Below, piece after piece: positions 5,275 through 11,688 of a stretch of DNA of 27,508 bases; position 1 is the stretch's first letter; each line of letters starts with the position of its first letter. The notes beneath the pieces were generated by a model. That model worked only from the letters and a program-made list of their open reading frames with translations, did no database searches and was not told where the DNA came from. This DNA comes from a virus, in the IMG/VR virus record IMGVR_UViG_3300043465_000265, positions 1 to 27,508 of that record, one strand, 5' to 3'. A program made the position numbers and the translations under genes.

Positions 5275-5477
5275 GCGTTAAGCTTCTGCTCTATTAGCCG
5301 ATCGAGTGCGTCATTGGCTGCAAGCCATGCGCCTAGCTGTGGTTCAGTGCGACCACTTTTCCAATTCGACAGCGTTACACGAGTGATGCCAGCCTCAATC
5401 GCTATCTTGCAAGCCCTGATTTTATGCGTCTTGGCGTAACTAAAAAAGTTCGCAATCTCGTTTTCTACCTGGGTCAT
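5271..5477 (-). CDS. Cro/CI-like HTH regulator
   Basis: 68 residues. ACKIAIEAGITRVTLSNWKS (about residues 22-41) followed by GRTEP is a clear Cro/CI-type helix-turn-helix. The protein is too short for a CI repressor with a cleavage domain, so a Cro-like role is most likely. It is first in the leftward control/replication operon and faces the ERF operon across a 91-bp divergent region. That region, or the palindrome at 4832-4850, may be its target. No full-length CI repressor is visible in this window. Confidence 0.82.
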   Translation of the reverse strand: MTQVENEIANFFSYAKTHKIRACKIAIEAGITRVTLSNWKSGRTEPQLGAWLAANDALDRLIEQKLNA

Positions 5478-5568
5478 TTTAAACTTTCTTTGGGTTGTGG
5501 ATAAAAAGGGCTTTTAATCTTCTGCAAATTAGTTACAAGGGGTTTGGCAAATAAAAGGAGATACCACA
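5478..5568. promoter_or_regulatory. Divergent control region between leftward and rightward operons
   Basis: 91 bp between two divergent operons must hold both promoters. On the plus strand TTGGGT and TTTAAT with 17-bp spacing (from 5490) is a plausible weak promoter. On the minus strand TTGTAA and TAAAAG with 16-bp spacing is possible; neither is strong. A small palindrome, AAAAG-GG-CTTTT, lies in the middle. The ERF gene has AAGGAG 8 nt before its ATG. Confidence 0.55.
5496..5504 (-). promoter_or_regulatory. Perfect DnaA box (TTATCCACA)
   Basis: TGTGGATAA on the plus strand is the complement of TTATCCACA, the high-affinity DnaA box. It is the only perfect copy I found and sits in the 91-bp divergent promoter region. 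The phage also encodes a DnaA domain-IV-like protein (1825-2073), which makes a functional site more likely than chance. Confidence 0.6.
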
Positions 5569-6129
5569 ATGCCAGTACATAAAAAGCTTAACGAAGCGCG
5601 GATTGCTTTCCACGCATTACCGCTGAAAAAGTCCGGCCATAATACTTTTGCCGGATATAAATATTTCGAGCTTTCCGACTTTGTGATTCCAGCCCTTCGC
5701 ATCTTCAACGATGTCGGATTGTGCGCGGTTATCAGCTTTTCGGAATCCACAGCGTCGATGCACATTGTCGATGTTGAAGATGGCTCGATGGTTATTATTC
5801 ACAGCCCAATGGGGTCAGCCAATCTTAAAGGCTGCCACGAGATACAGAACATTGGCGCTTGTGAGACTTACTCCACGCGCTATCTCTGGACAGCAGCCCT
5901 TTGCATTGTCGAGCATGACGCACTGGATGCTACCACAGGCAAGAGTGAGCCAGCGCCACGCATTAAGTTTATCAGCGATGAGCAGTTTGCTGAATTGCAA
6001 GCTTTGGTAGACCAGACCAAGACCGACTTGGCTTTGCTCTGCAAGCATTACAAAATCAGCGCACTCAAGGAATTGCAGGAAAGCCGCTTCGATGCGGTCA
6101 AGGCTGCATTAGAAAAGAAACTCGCATGA
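5569..6129 (+). CDS. erf: ERF-family single-strand annealing protein
   Basis: 186 residues. The N-terminal block KLNEARIAFHALPLKKSGHN, then FAGYKYFELSDFVIPALRIF and CETYSTRYLW, is the ERF superfamily signature. These proteins coat single-stranded DNA and anneal complementary strands in phage recombination. The C-terminal third (about 130-186) is a separate helical region, likely for partner contact. It is the first gene of the rightward operon. The downstream exonuclease starts inside its stop codon (ATGA), the usual annealase-exonuclease pairing. Confidence 0.92.
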   Translation: MPVHKKLNEARIAFHALPLKKSGHNTFAGYKYFELSDFVIPALRIFNDVGLCAVISFSESTASMHIVDVEDGSMVIIHSPMGSANLKGCHEIQNIGACETYSTRYLWTAALCIVEHDALDATTGKSEPAPRIKFISDEQFAELQALVDQTKTDLALLCKHYKISALKELQESRFDAVKAALEKKLA

Positions 6130-6758
6130 CAGACGCAGCAATCATTCAACGCAGCCCTGAATGGTATGCAGCACGTTGTGGAAGCCTTGGCGCTTCCCAA
6201 CTGGCAGACGCACTAGCCAAGACAAAATCAGGCTGGGGAGCGTCACGCGCCAACCTTCGTGCCAAGCTTGTGGTCGAAAGGCTCACAGGACAGCAGGAGG
6301 ATGGATTTGCAAGTTCTGCTATGATCTGGGGAGTAGAAAAGGAAGATGAGGCTAGAATCGCCTACAGCTTCATGACAGGCCATGATGTGACTGAGGTGGG
6401 ACTATATAAGCACCCAACCATTATAGGCTCTCACGCCAGCCCTGACGGCCTTGTAGGCGATGATGGCTGTCTGGAAATAAAATGTCCGAACTCTGCCACA
6501 CACATAGAAGTGCTCAAAACTAATCAAATCGCGCACAAATATATACTCCAGATGCAATGGCAGATGGCTTGCGCCGATCGTCAATGGTGCGACTTCGTGA
6601 GCTTTGATCCACGGATGCCAGACCATCTAATGCTTTACATTGCACGGGTGCAGCGCGACAATGATATGCTGGCGACTTTGGAATCAGAGGTTGCCGCATT
6701 TTTAGTAGAAGTTGATGAAGACGTAAAAGCGTTATCAAAACTAGGAGACCAATCATGA
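6126..6758 (+). CDS. YqaJ-like (lambda exonuclease family) recombination nuclease
   Basis: 210 residues. The core motifs of YqaJ/lambda Exo enzymes are present in order: SPEWYAARCGSLGAS near the start, IWGVEKEDEARIAY (E71, E75), SHASPDGLV (D107) and CLEIKCP (E117, K119), then the helical YILQMQWQMACADRQWCDFV. It should resect double-stranded ends to make 3' single strands for the ERF protein. Length is normal for the family. ATGA overlaps link it to both neighbours. Catalytic residues look intact. Confidence 0.93.
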   Translation: MTDAAIIQRSPEWYAARCGSLGASQLADALAKTKSGWGASRANLRAKLVVERLTGQQEDGFASSAMIWGVEKEDEARIAYSFMTGHDVTEVGLYKHPTIIGSHASPDGLVGDDGCLEIKCPNSATHIEVLKTNQIAHKYILQMQWQMACADRQWCDFVSFDPRMPDHLMLYIARVQRDNDMLATLESEVAAFLVEVDEDVKALSKLGDQS

Positions 6759-6976
6759 CACAGAACGAAAGAGTTTTCGATCACTTGCGTAGCGTTGGGC
6801 CAATCCGCCCAATGACTGCATTAAATGACCTTGGCATCTATCGCCTTGCATCGCGCATTAATGATCTGCGAAAGGCTGGGCATAAGATTAAAACCAAAAA
6901 GGTTGAGGTGGTCAATCGCTGGGGTGAGTCATCTTACATCGCTGAGTATAGCCTGGAACTTGAAGATGCTGCCTAA
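6755..6976 (+). CDS. Small winged helix-turn-helix protein (HTH_39-like)
   Basis: 73 residues. RVFDHLRSVGPIRPMTALND, then YRLASRINDLRKAGHKIKT, followed by a beta wing with SSYIAEYSL, matches the small phage winged-helix proteins of the HTH_39 type. Many phages carry one in the recombination or replication operon; the exact job is unknown and may be local DNA binding or regulation. It begins inside the exonuclease stop (ATGA) and overlaps the next gene by 11 bp. Confidence 0.82.
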   Translation: MTQNERVFDHLRSVGPIRPMTALNDLGIYRLASRINDLRKAGHKIKTKKVEVVNRWGESSYIAEYSLELEDAA

Positions 6977-7298
6977 TCGCATTGCCAAGAAGCCAAAGCG
7001 TTCATCGCGCTGGCGATCGCAAGGCCACCTGAATTTCATTCGATCGTTCCATTGCGCTATCAATGGTTGCCAGGATATGCCGATCGAGTGCGCTCATGTT
7101 CGCTTTGGCAGCAACACAGGCATGGGGCAAAAGCCAGACGATTGGCGAGTAGTTCCGTTGTGTCGCACCCACCACATCCAGCAGCATACAGTTGGTGAGC
7201 AAACCTTTTGGAAGGGCATTGATATTGAGGGCCTGATTGAAGCATTCTGCAAAGCCAGCCCGAAGGCACGCGAGATTAAAGAGGCGCAAAACCAGTGA
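6966..7298 (+). CDS. HNH-type nuclease-like protein (DUF968/Ref-like)
   Basis: 110 residues from ATG 6966. Paired metal-ligand residues C30/C35, then CAHVRFGSNTGMGQKPDDW (H44) and VPLCRTHHIQQH (C66, H69, H70, H74), then EQTFW. This is the DUF968/Ref arrangement of a compact HNH beta-beta-alpha metal site. Ref proteins are RecA-dependent nucleases; DUF968 members occur in phage recombination clusters. The N-terminus is strongly basic, fitting DNA contact. I reject the longer in-frame start at 6825 because it would run through most of the HTH gene. Ends in a GTGA overlap with the next gene. Confidence 0.82.
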   Translation: MLPNRIAKKPKRSSRWRSQGHLNFIRSFHCAINGCQDMPIECAHVRFGSNTGMGQKPDDWRVVPLCRTHHIQQHTVGEQTFWKGIDIEGLIEAFCKASPKAREIKEAQNQ

Positions 7299-7720
7299 GT
7301 GATCTGCTTCTCTATCGACGCACCTTAGATGGATTTGTTCCATTTAGCGACGAGGCTAATGATTACTTTTCTAAAATTAAATTGGGTGAGGTTTGTGAAC
7401 TAAAAGGCAAGCACATCCGAAATGAAAAGTATCATCGCTTGTTTTTTGTAATGCTGCAATTGATAAGCCAAAACAGCAATCCGCACATCTCAACAAAGGC
7501 GGCAAAGCACTTTGCTAAAGTTGCCACTGGAACGGGTGAGGTTGTTACAGACAGCAGAGGCAAAAATCACTTTGTCCCTGGGAGCATATCATTTGCTAAG
7601 ATGGGCCAAGAAGATTTTGAGGCATTTGTGCAGACTGCCATTCCAGCTTTAGTAGGACGTTTTATGGTTGGCACTGCTCCGCAAGATATAATCGACGAAG
7701 CCATGAGTTTGGTGAAATAA
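7295..7720 (+). CDS. DUF1367-like phage protein
   Basis: 141 residues from a GTG at 7295 that overlaps the previous stop (GTGA). The central HIRNEKYHRLFFVMLQLIS block, then PGSISFAKMGQEDFEAF, fits DUF1367, found in recombination modules of many phages and sometimes grouped with Nin-region proteins. The biochemical role is not known to me. Position between the HNH gene and GapR supports a role with recombination or DNA replication. Confidence 0.75.
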   Translation: MSDLLLYRRTLDGFVPFSDEANDYFSKIKLGEVCELKGKHIRNEKYHRLFFVMLQLISQNSNPHISTKAAKHFAKVATGTGEVVTDSRGKNHFVPGSISFAKMGQEDFEAFVQTAIPALVGRFMVGTAPQDIIDEAMSLVK

Positions 7721-7735
7721 TTTAAGGAGAAGAAT

Positions 7736-7969
7736 ATGACGGATAATACAGACGATATGCTGCGCTTGCTAATTGAGCGCATTGAGCGGATGGAAGAAGA
7801 AAAGAAGGGTGTCGCTGATGACATTAAGGATGTTTACAGCGAGGCAAAGTCTCACGGATACGATGTTAAAATCCTTCGCGCTGTGATCCGGCTTCGCAAG
7901 ATGGAAAAACACGAACGGGCAGAATATGAAGTCCTGCTTGAAACATACATGAACGCCTTGGGCGGTTAA
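7736..7969 (+). CDS. GapR-family (DUF2312) nucleoid-associated protein
   Basis: 77 residues. [40 protein letters not shown] and [20 protein letters not shown] cover the whole DUF2312/GapR domain. In Caulobacter GapR is a tetrameric clamp on overtwisted DNA that helps topoisomerases ahead of replication forks. A phage copy may support phage replication or disturb the host nucleoid (inference). It has a strong AAGGAG 6 nt before ATG and is followed closely by ssb. It is the best clue in this window that the host is an alphaproteobacterium. Confidence 0.92.
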   Translation: MTDNTDDMLRLLIERIERMEEEKKGVADDIKDVYSEAKSHGYDVKILRAVIRLRKMEKHERAEYEVLLETYMNALGG

Positions 7970-7980
7970 GGAGAAAGATT

Positions 7981-8358
7981 ATGCAGAATATCACAATATC
8001 AGGAAATGTAGGCAAGGACGCTGAGTTGCGCGACACCCGCGACAGCAAGGTTCTTAGCTTTAACGTTGGCGTTAAAAACGGATTCGGTAAAGATGCTGGC
8101 AGCGTTTGGTATCGGTGCAGCTTATGGGGCAAGGCAGCGGAAGTGTTTGCTGGCAGCTTAAGGAAAGGCACTAAGGTCTTCATCTCTGGCGAACTGACGC
8201 ACGACGAATACGAAGGCAAGCCACAGTTTAACGTGCGCGTTGGAAGCATTGATACAGCGCCGCGATCGGAAGCTGGTGGGAGCCAGGTAAGTGATACACC
8301 TAGTCAGAATCAGCATACAACGTTTGATGATGATTTGGATTCGGATGTCCCATTTTAG
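7981..8358 (+). CDS. ssb: Single-stranded DNA-binding protein
   Basis: 125 residues. An OB-fold (1-95: ITISGNVGKDAELR, VWYRCSLWGKAAE, KGTKVFISGEL, KPQFNVRVGSI) is followed by a short polar linker and an acidic tail ending DDDLDSDVPF. That tail is the bacterial SSB contact peptide for partner proteins. It protects single strands made by the YqaJ nuclease and works with ERF. GGAG lies 7 nt before ATG. It is shorter than host SSBs, mainly in the linker. Confidence 0.95.
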   Translation: MQNITISGNVGKDAELRDTRDSKVLSFNVGVKNGFGKDAGSVWYRCSLWGKAAEVFAGSLRKGTKVFISGELTHDEYEGKPQFNVRVGSIDTAPRSEAGGSQVSDTPSQNQHTTFDDDLDSDVPF

Positions 8359-8368
8359 GATGATGTTC

Positions 8369-8599
8369 ATGTCAACCAAAACACGCCCAGAATTGCCAAC
8401 CCGCTCTAGGAATATTCCGCCACCATCTGAATATCTGGAGCATCGCTATAGGCAGAGCAACCAGGCGATTGCGGATAGTTCTGCTGCATTGCTGAAGGCG
8501 CAGCTAAAGGCTGGTCATCATACGCTAACACCAGAAAGCCTAAGATTGATCATCAAAAAGTATGAATGGCAATTCTGCATACATCCTACATTATTCTAA
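8369..8599 (+). CDS. Unknown basic protein, last gene of recombination operon
   Basis: 76 residues from ATG 8369, which has AGGA 8 nt upstream; ATGs at 8360 and 8363 would add two or three residues. Sequence PPPSEYLEHRYRQSNQAIAD, then LLKAQLKAGHHTLTPESLRL and IIKKYEWQF, is helical and basic. I do not recognise it. It ends just before the terminator, so it closes this operon. Confidence 0.6.
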   Translation: MSTKTRPELPTRSRNIPPPSEYLEHRYRQSNQAIADSSAALLKAQLKAGHHTLTPESLRLIIKKYEWQFCIHPTLF

Positions 8600-8605
8600 G
8601 CCAGA

Positions 8606-8640
8606 TGGCGGGTGGCAATGAGCTTCCCGCCATTATTTTT
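8606..8640 (+). terminator. Intrinsic terminator after the recombination operon
   Basis: TGGCGGG (8606-8612) pairs with CCCGCCA (8626-8632), with a 13-nt loop, followed by TTATTTTT (8633-8640). Confidence 0.85.
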
Positions 8641-8648
8641 GTCTGTTA

Positions 8649-8689
8649 TGAAAAAAGTGCTTTACACATTAAAAATCCCTTTTTATAAG
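8649..8689 (+). promoter_or_regulatory. Promoter of the small accessory-gene operon
   Basis: The same 18-nt element as at 2635-2652 (TGAAAAAAGTGCTTTACA, 8649-8666) holds the -35 TTTACA (8661-8666). Exactly 17 bp later is TATAAG (8684-8689), five of six matches to the -10 consensus. It follows a terminator and precedes the gene at 8735 by about 40 bp. Confidence 0.82.
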
Positions 8690-8734
8690 AGGGCATCAAC
8701 CAAGGGGCCATGCCCCGCCATTGTGGAGTGAGTT

Positions 8735-8920
8735 ATGATAACTGATAATCTAACCGAAGAAGAACGGGTTCAGCGCCGCATAGAATTTTACAGGGAAGTC
8801 GCAAAAGAACTTGCTGAAAGACTCAAATCATATCCGCTGCAAGAGGATGTAGCTACACCGCATCCAGATGATTACGATGGCGGACGCTTTGATTACCTAA
8901 CTTCACGAGGTGTAAAATGA
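8735..8920 (+). CDS. Small unknown protein, first of accessory operon
   Basis: 61 residues, charged and helical at the start (EERVQRRIEFYREVAKELAE), with a Pro/Asp-rich second half. GGAG lies 6 nt before ATG. No family recognised. Its stop overlaps the next gene by ATGA. Being directly behind a strong promoter suggests early expression. Confidence 0.65.
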   Translation: MITDNLTEEERVQRRIEFYREVAKELAERLKSYPLQEDVATPHPDDYDGGRFDYLTSRGVK

Positions 8921-9006
8921 CCAAGATGACAAAGACTCAATTTTGGCTGACCGTAATATGGTTCGCTGCAATGATAATTATGTTCGCAACGGAGAGGACA
9001 TTCTAA
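8917..9006 (+). CDS. 29-residue membrane peptide
   Basis: Starts inside the previous stop (ATGA). The peptide begins MTKMTKTQFWLTVIWFAAMI and continues to IMFATERTF: a basic N-terminus, one transmembrane segment of about 17 residues and a short charged end. Too small for family assignment. The exact overlap with the upstream gene and the one-base gap to the next gene support translation. Confidence 0.55.
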   Translation: MTKMTKTQFWLTVIWFAAMIIMFATERTF

Positions 9007-9007
9007 A

Positions 9008-9196
9008 ATGACATTAATCGAACTTAGAAACATTGTCGCGGATCGCGTTGAGATGATGCACGGCAATGCAGAATTTATCCGCCAAATCAGAAATGGTGAG
9101 CAGGATGATGGCCCATTCATAACAGGCGCTTTAGCAGTCTGGGCAAAGTTTATGGAAGGCTTGCAGCCAGCACCGGAAGGATTGGCAGATGATTAA
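9008..9196 (+). CDS. Small unknown acidic protein
   Basis: 62 residues, helical (LIELRNIVADRVEMMHGNAE, ALAVWAKFMEGL) with an acidic C-terminus. Begins one base after the previous stop and overlaps the next gene by 8 bp. No family recognised. Confidence 0.6.
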   Translation: MTLIELRNIVADRVEMMHGNAEFIRQIRNGEQDDGPFITGALAVWAKFMEGLQPAPEGLADD

Positions 9197-9326
9197 AGCA
9201 CAGCAAGCAGCGCCTATGGGCAAGCCATACCGTGTATCATCTGATAGCGCATGGCCGCTGCGTGGACTTGATGGTAAGACCTTTGCGGAGCGCCGTGCAG
9301 AGCGGGAGAAAGGGCAAAGTAAATGA
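9189..9326 (+). CDS. 45-residue unknown protein
   Basis: Begins MIKAQQAAPMGKPYRVSSDS and ends in a strongly charged helix, FAERRAEREKGQSK. The ATG lies 8 bp inside the upstream gene, whose end provides a GGA purine stretch. The stop overlaps the next ATG (AAATGA). No family recognised; called from its place in the chain of overlapping genes. Confidence 0.5.
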   Translation: MIKAQQAAPMGKPYRVSSDSAWPLRGLDGKTFAERRAEREKGQSK

Positions 9327-9406
9327 AACGCTACATAATCAGCAAGGGAAAGACGTTCAGGATTCGCACTGTGGGCGGTGTTTCATTCATAACTAGATTG
9401 GTGTAG
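9323..9406 (+). CDS. 27-residue basic peptide
   Basis: ATGA overlap with the preceding stop, GGG purine run upstream. Peptide MKRYIISKGKTFRIRTVGGV then SFITRLV: basic and beta-prone. Very short, so the call depends on the gene-chain context. Confidence 0.4.
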   Translation: MKRYIISKGKTFRIRTVGGVSFITRLV

Positions 9407-9410
9407 GCAA

Positions 9411-9575
9411 ATGACAGACGAATTAAAAGACCAGCCCAAGCCCAAGCCTGACCCGCTGGTGGAGGCGATAGAAAAGTGCGCGGCGCAGATGCATCTAACG
9501 AGTGAAGACGCTGCCAACGCTCTCCGCGCCGCACTGGACGCCGCTGGCTTTGAGATACGGGAGAAGGGGCAATGA
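9411..9575 (+). CDS. 54-residue unknown protein
   Basis: A Lys/Pro-rich start (DELKDQPKPKPDPLVEAIEK) leads into an amphipathic Ala-rich helix (SEDAANALRAALDAAGFEI). The end carries GAGAAGGGG, which serves as ribosome site for the next gene. No family recognised. Confidence 0.55.
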   Translation: MTDELKDQPKPKPDPLVEAIEKCAAQMHLTSEDAANALRAALDAAGFEIREKGQ

Positions 9576-9781
9576 TGGACGATTTGGTAACGCTGGTAAG
9601 GCAATATGACATACCAATCAGCAATCAAGCCGCCGACCGCATCGAAGCCCAAGCGGCGGAGATTGAGCGGCTGCGGGAGGCTTTGGAGTATTACGCACAG
9701 GAACTGATGACTGGTCCGTGGGGTATTGATAGCCTCGACTTTGGCGATGTTGCTCGCGCAGCACTGGAGCAAAGCAAATGA
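9572..9781 (+). CDS. Small coiled-coil phage protein
   Basis: 69 residues. AADRIEAQAAEIERLREALE is a clear coiled-coil heptad stretch, a common motif in small phage accessory proteins. Starts with two ATGs (9572, 9575) overlapping the previous stop; GAGAAGGGG lies just upstream. Ends in an ATGA overlap. Function unknown. Confidence 0.65.
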   Translation: MMDDLVTLVRQYDIPISNQAADRIEAQAAEIERLREALEYYAQELMTGPWGIDSLDFGDVARAALEQSK

Positions 9782-9915
9782 CCAACCCAATCCAAACTAA
9801 GCGTATTGAGATGGCTGATAAACGCAAGGGCAGAAGCTGCTTCTATTTTTCGGGGAGCAGGTCTGGCCGCATTTCTTGGGCTGACTGGTTTTATATACGG
9901 GAGAAGCGCAAATGA
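9778..9915 (+). CDS. 45-residue basic unknown protein
   Basis: Starts inside the previous stop (ATGA) and ends in an ATGA overlap with the next gene. Basic (KRIEMADKRKGRSCFYF) with an aromatic second half (ISWADWFYIREKRK). The double overlap supports it; no family recognised. Confidence 0.5.
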   Translation: MTNPIQTKRIEMADKRKGRSCFYFSGSRSGRISWADWFYIREKRK

Positions 9916-10106
9916 CAGACGAATGGCGAGATATTTATATTGACCAATTAAATGCGCTTCATCAGGCTTGCTCTGATATGCTTGGCTATTTGGGCGACAA
10001 CTCATGTAGCGATCCCGAATGCTGTGGTGGCCCATATTATGAAAAGGAAGATTTTGATCGTGGGCAAGATACCTTGCGGACACTTGGTTTACGCTTCGTT
10101 GAGTAA
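9912..10106 (+). CDS. Small Cys-containing protein, last of accessory operon
   Basis: 64 residues, acidic. A cysteine cluster CSDPECCGGP near residues 32-41, plus C21, might bind metal; this is weak inference. ATGA overlap upstream, GAGAAG 5-6 nt before ATG. It ends 54 bp before the convergent metallophosphoesterase gene. Confidence 0.62.
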   Translation: MTDEWRDIYIDQLNALHQACSDMLGYLGDNSCSDPECCGGPYYEKEDFDRGQDTLRTLGLRFVE

Positions 10107-10109
10107 AAT

Positions 10110-10131
10110 CCCGCCACCCGAAGGTGACGGG
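10110..10131 (-). terminator. UUCG-loop terminator for the late operon
   Basis: On the minus strand CCCG-T-CACC, a TTCG tetraloop and GGTG-G-CGGG form an 8-bp stem with one mismatch, followed by ATTTTA. UUCG loops are exceptionally stable. It lies between two convergent operons. The short T stretch on the minus strand suggests it ends the late leftward transcript; it may also slow plus-strand transcripts. Confidence 0.65.
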
Positions 10132-10160
10132 GATCACCGCCGCAGCGATGACGGGGAAAT

Positions 10161-11339
10161 CTAGTCTGCCTCAAGCATTTCGGTGGTTATCATAACCCTG
10201 CCTACAGCGCCATACTTTTTATGGTACGTTATTGCCCAGGCCGCTCGATCAGCAATCCAGCCACCACGCGCAGCATAAGCGTCACGCGCTGCCAAGGTTG
10301 GATGCTGAACCACAGTTACGCCGTTATATTCTTTCTCGTCCCTGTGGTGGCGATGTCCACAGTGTATCTCACGCCTGCTAGTCCTGCCCCATTGCTGCGG
10401 GAACTGCGCCGCAAACAGCAGTGGTAGGCTTTCGTTCTTGACCTTATGACCATGATGGATGCCCAGCATAGTGCTGCCCCATTCAAACACATAGAATGGT
10501 AGGACGCTGTCGTTGACAGTGACGCGGGGTTCTTCTTCGTAATGCACCGAAAACAAATCAGCTAGCCAGCCGCTTGCTTCTTCGTCGTGATTGCCTTCCG
10601 CTATAATCAGATGCACTTCCTGATGACGCAGCAAGGACATTTTTACCAGCGATCGAATGACACGGATTGCAGACTTGCGTATCTTTGGGAAACGGCTGTC
10701 AGCATCCAGAACGTGCTTTGAAGCTGGCGTCACTGGTGTCTTGCCGTCTGTATGCAGAAAGTCGCCCTGGATGTTAATAACTGCCGTGTGAGCCTTTGGG
10801 CTTTGTTCTATCATTTGTTGCAGCGCAGCAATGATGGTGCGCTCTGCGATAGATATGTTCCAATCGCTTCCGCCTTCTTTATGCCATGCCAGCATTCCAA
10901 GGTGGTAATCAGTGAACGTATAAAGGTTGCACAGATGCTCCTCAGAAGCCGCTGGAGCAGCAATTGATACCACAGGCGGTATCTCGTCCTTAAAGCCCTC
11001 AACTGCCTCTCTCATGGCGTCCACAAGAGCCTCATGGCTAAGTGATGCCTTTACCCATTGCCCCGCTGGTTTGCCTTCAGCGTTGTAGTAGGTGCTGACG
11101 CCCTTGGCTACATAGCCATCAGGGACAGGTCGAGTGAAGTCATGCTCAGGAGAATAACCGAATTTTGCAGCCTTGCGCTTTACCGCAACATAAGTCTCGC
11201 TTGCGCCGCCAATGTTCATGCCTAGTTCAGTGGCCGCTGCCCTAGCACTTCCAAGCCGATCTATGGCCTCAAGAACTTGCTTCTGACGAGGCGTGCAATA
11301 CCTGTACAGATTTTCGTCTATCGTTATAGTCGATGGCAT
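10161..11339 (-). CDS. HTH-calcineurin-type metallophosphoesterase
   Basis: 392 residues. An N-terminal helix-turn-helix (about 16-62, TPRQKQVLEAIDRLGSARAA) precedes a calcineurin-like phosphoesterase with FTDYHLG (D144, H146), QGDFLH (D192), EGNHDEEA (N250, H251, D252), HHGHKVK and CGHRHHRD (about 327-334). All metal-binding motifs are present. Such proteins in phages are thought to act on DNA as Mre11/SbcD-like nucleases or phosphatases; the HTH would guide DNA binding. It is last in the late operon, right after the spanin genes, its start one base from the Rz1 stop. Confidence 0.88.
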   Translation of the reverse strand: MPSTITIDENLYRYCTPRQKQVLEAIDRLGSARAAATELGMNIGGASETYVAVKRKAAKFGYSPEHDFTRPVPDGYVAKGVSTYYNAEGKPAGQWVKASLSHEALVDAMREAVEGFKDEIPPVVSIAAPAASEEHLCNLYTFTDYHLGMLAWHKEGGSDWNISIAERTIIAALQQMIEQSPKAHTAVINIQGDFLHTDGKTPVTPASKHVLDADSRFPKIRKSAIRVIRSLVKMSLLRHQEVHLIIAEGNHDEEASGWLADLFSVHYEEEPRVTVNDSVLPFYVFEWGSTMLGIHHGHKVKNESLPLLFAAQFPQQWGRTSRREIHCGHRHHRDEKEYNGVTVVQHPTLAARDAYAARGGWIADRAAWAITYHKKYGAVGRVMITTEMLEAD

Positions 11340-11570
11340 TTACTTGCCTTTCGGACAATCATCCTCGCAGAGACACACAAAAACGCCATTATGTAGCTCT
11401 ATTTCTGCCACAGTTTCAGGCGTGTCTTTTGTCGTGTCATAGGTGATGGGTTTCGCAATAGCGCAATAGCTATTTGTCGGAACGGCTTCTGTCAAATCTG
11501 TTACGCAGCCGCTCAGTGCGCTCAGGATCAGGAGTAATAATGGCGGCTTCACCCAATGCAATTTGCTCAT
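11340..11570 (-). CDS. Outer-membrane spanin (Rz1-like lipoprotein)
   Basis: 76 residues from ATG 11570 (GAGG 6 nt upstream). A hydrophobic signal (PPLLLLILSALSGC) ends in a lipobox LSGC with lipidation at C22. The mature part has further cysteines and the motif SYCAIAKPITYD ... TPETVAEIELHN seen in small phage spanin lipoproteins. About 100 bp overlap the Rz-like gene in another frame, the classic Rz/Rz1 arrangement. Together they would fuse inner and outer membranes at lysis. This implies a Gram-negative host. Confidence 0.85.
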   Translation of the reverse strand: MSKLHWVKPPLLLLILSALSGCVTDLTEAVPTNSYCAIAKPITYDTTKDTPETVAEIELHNGVFVCLCEDDCPKGK

Positions 11571-11688
11571 TGATGGCCTCATTTATTTCTTTGATTGTTT
11601 CCTGACGCCCTTGCCGCTTCCAACGATGCTCTGCCCAAGCTCCCAACAGCTTATCCAGAACACCCAGCAAGAGCGTCAGAAACTTCAT
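11470..11688 (-). CDS. Inner-membrane spanin (Rz-like)
   Basis: 72 residues: a hydrophobic N-terminus (MKFLTLLLGVLDKLLGAW) followed by a charged helical, coiled-coil-prone region (TIKEINEAINEQIALGEAAI) and a polar tail. Short for an Rz, but correctly placed: directly after the holin, whose stop it touches at 11688, and overlapping the lipoprotein gene by about 100 bp. The assignment is by topology and gene arrangement, not by family match. Confidence 0.7.
   Translation of the reverse strand: MKFLTLLLGVLDKLLGAWAEHRWKRQGRQETIKEINEAINEQIALGEAAIITPDPERTERLRNRFDRSRSDK

Noticed and set aside
6825-6965. N-terminal extension of the HNH protein
   Set aside because: It runs in another frame through most of the HTH gene; the conserved protein begins at 6966.
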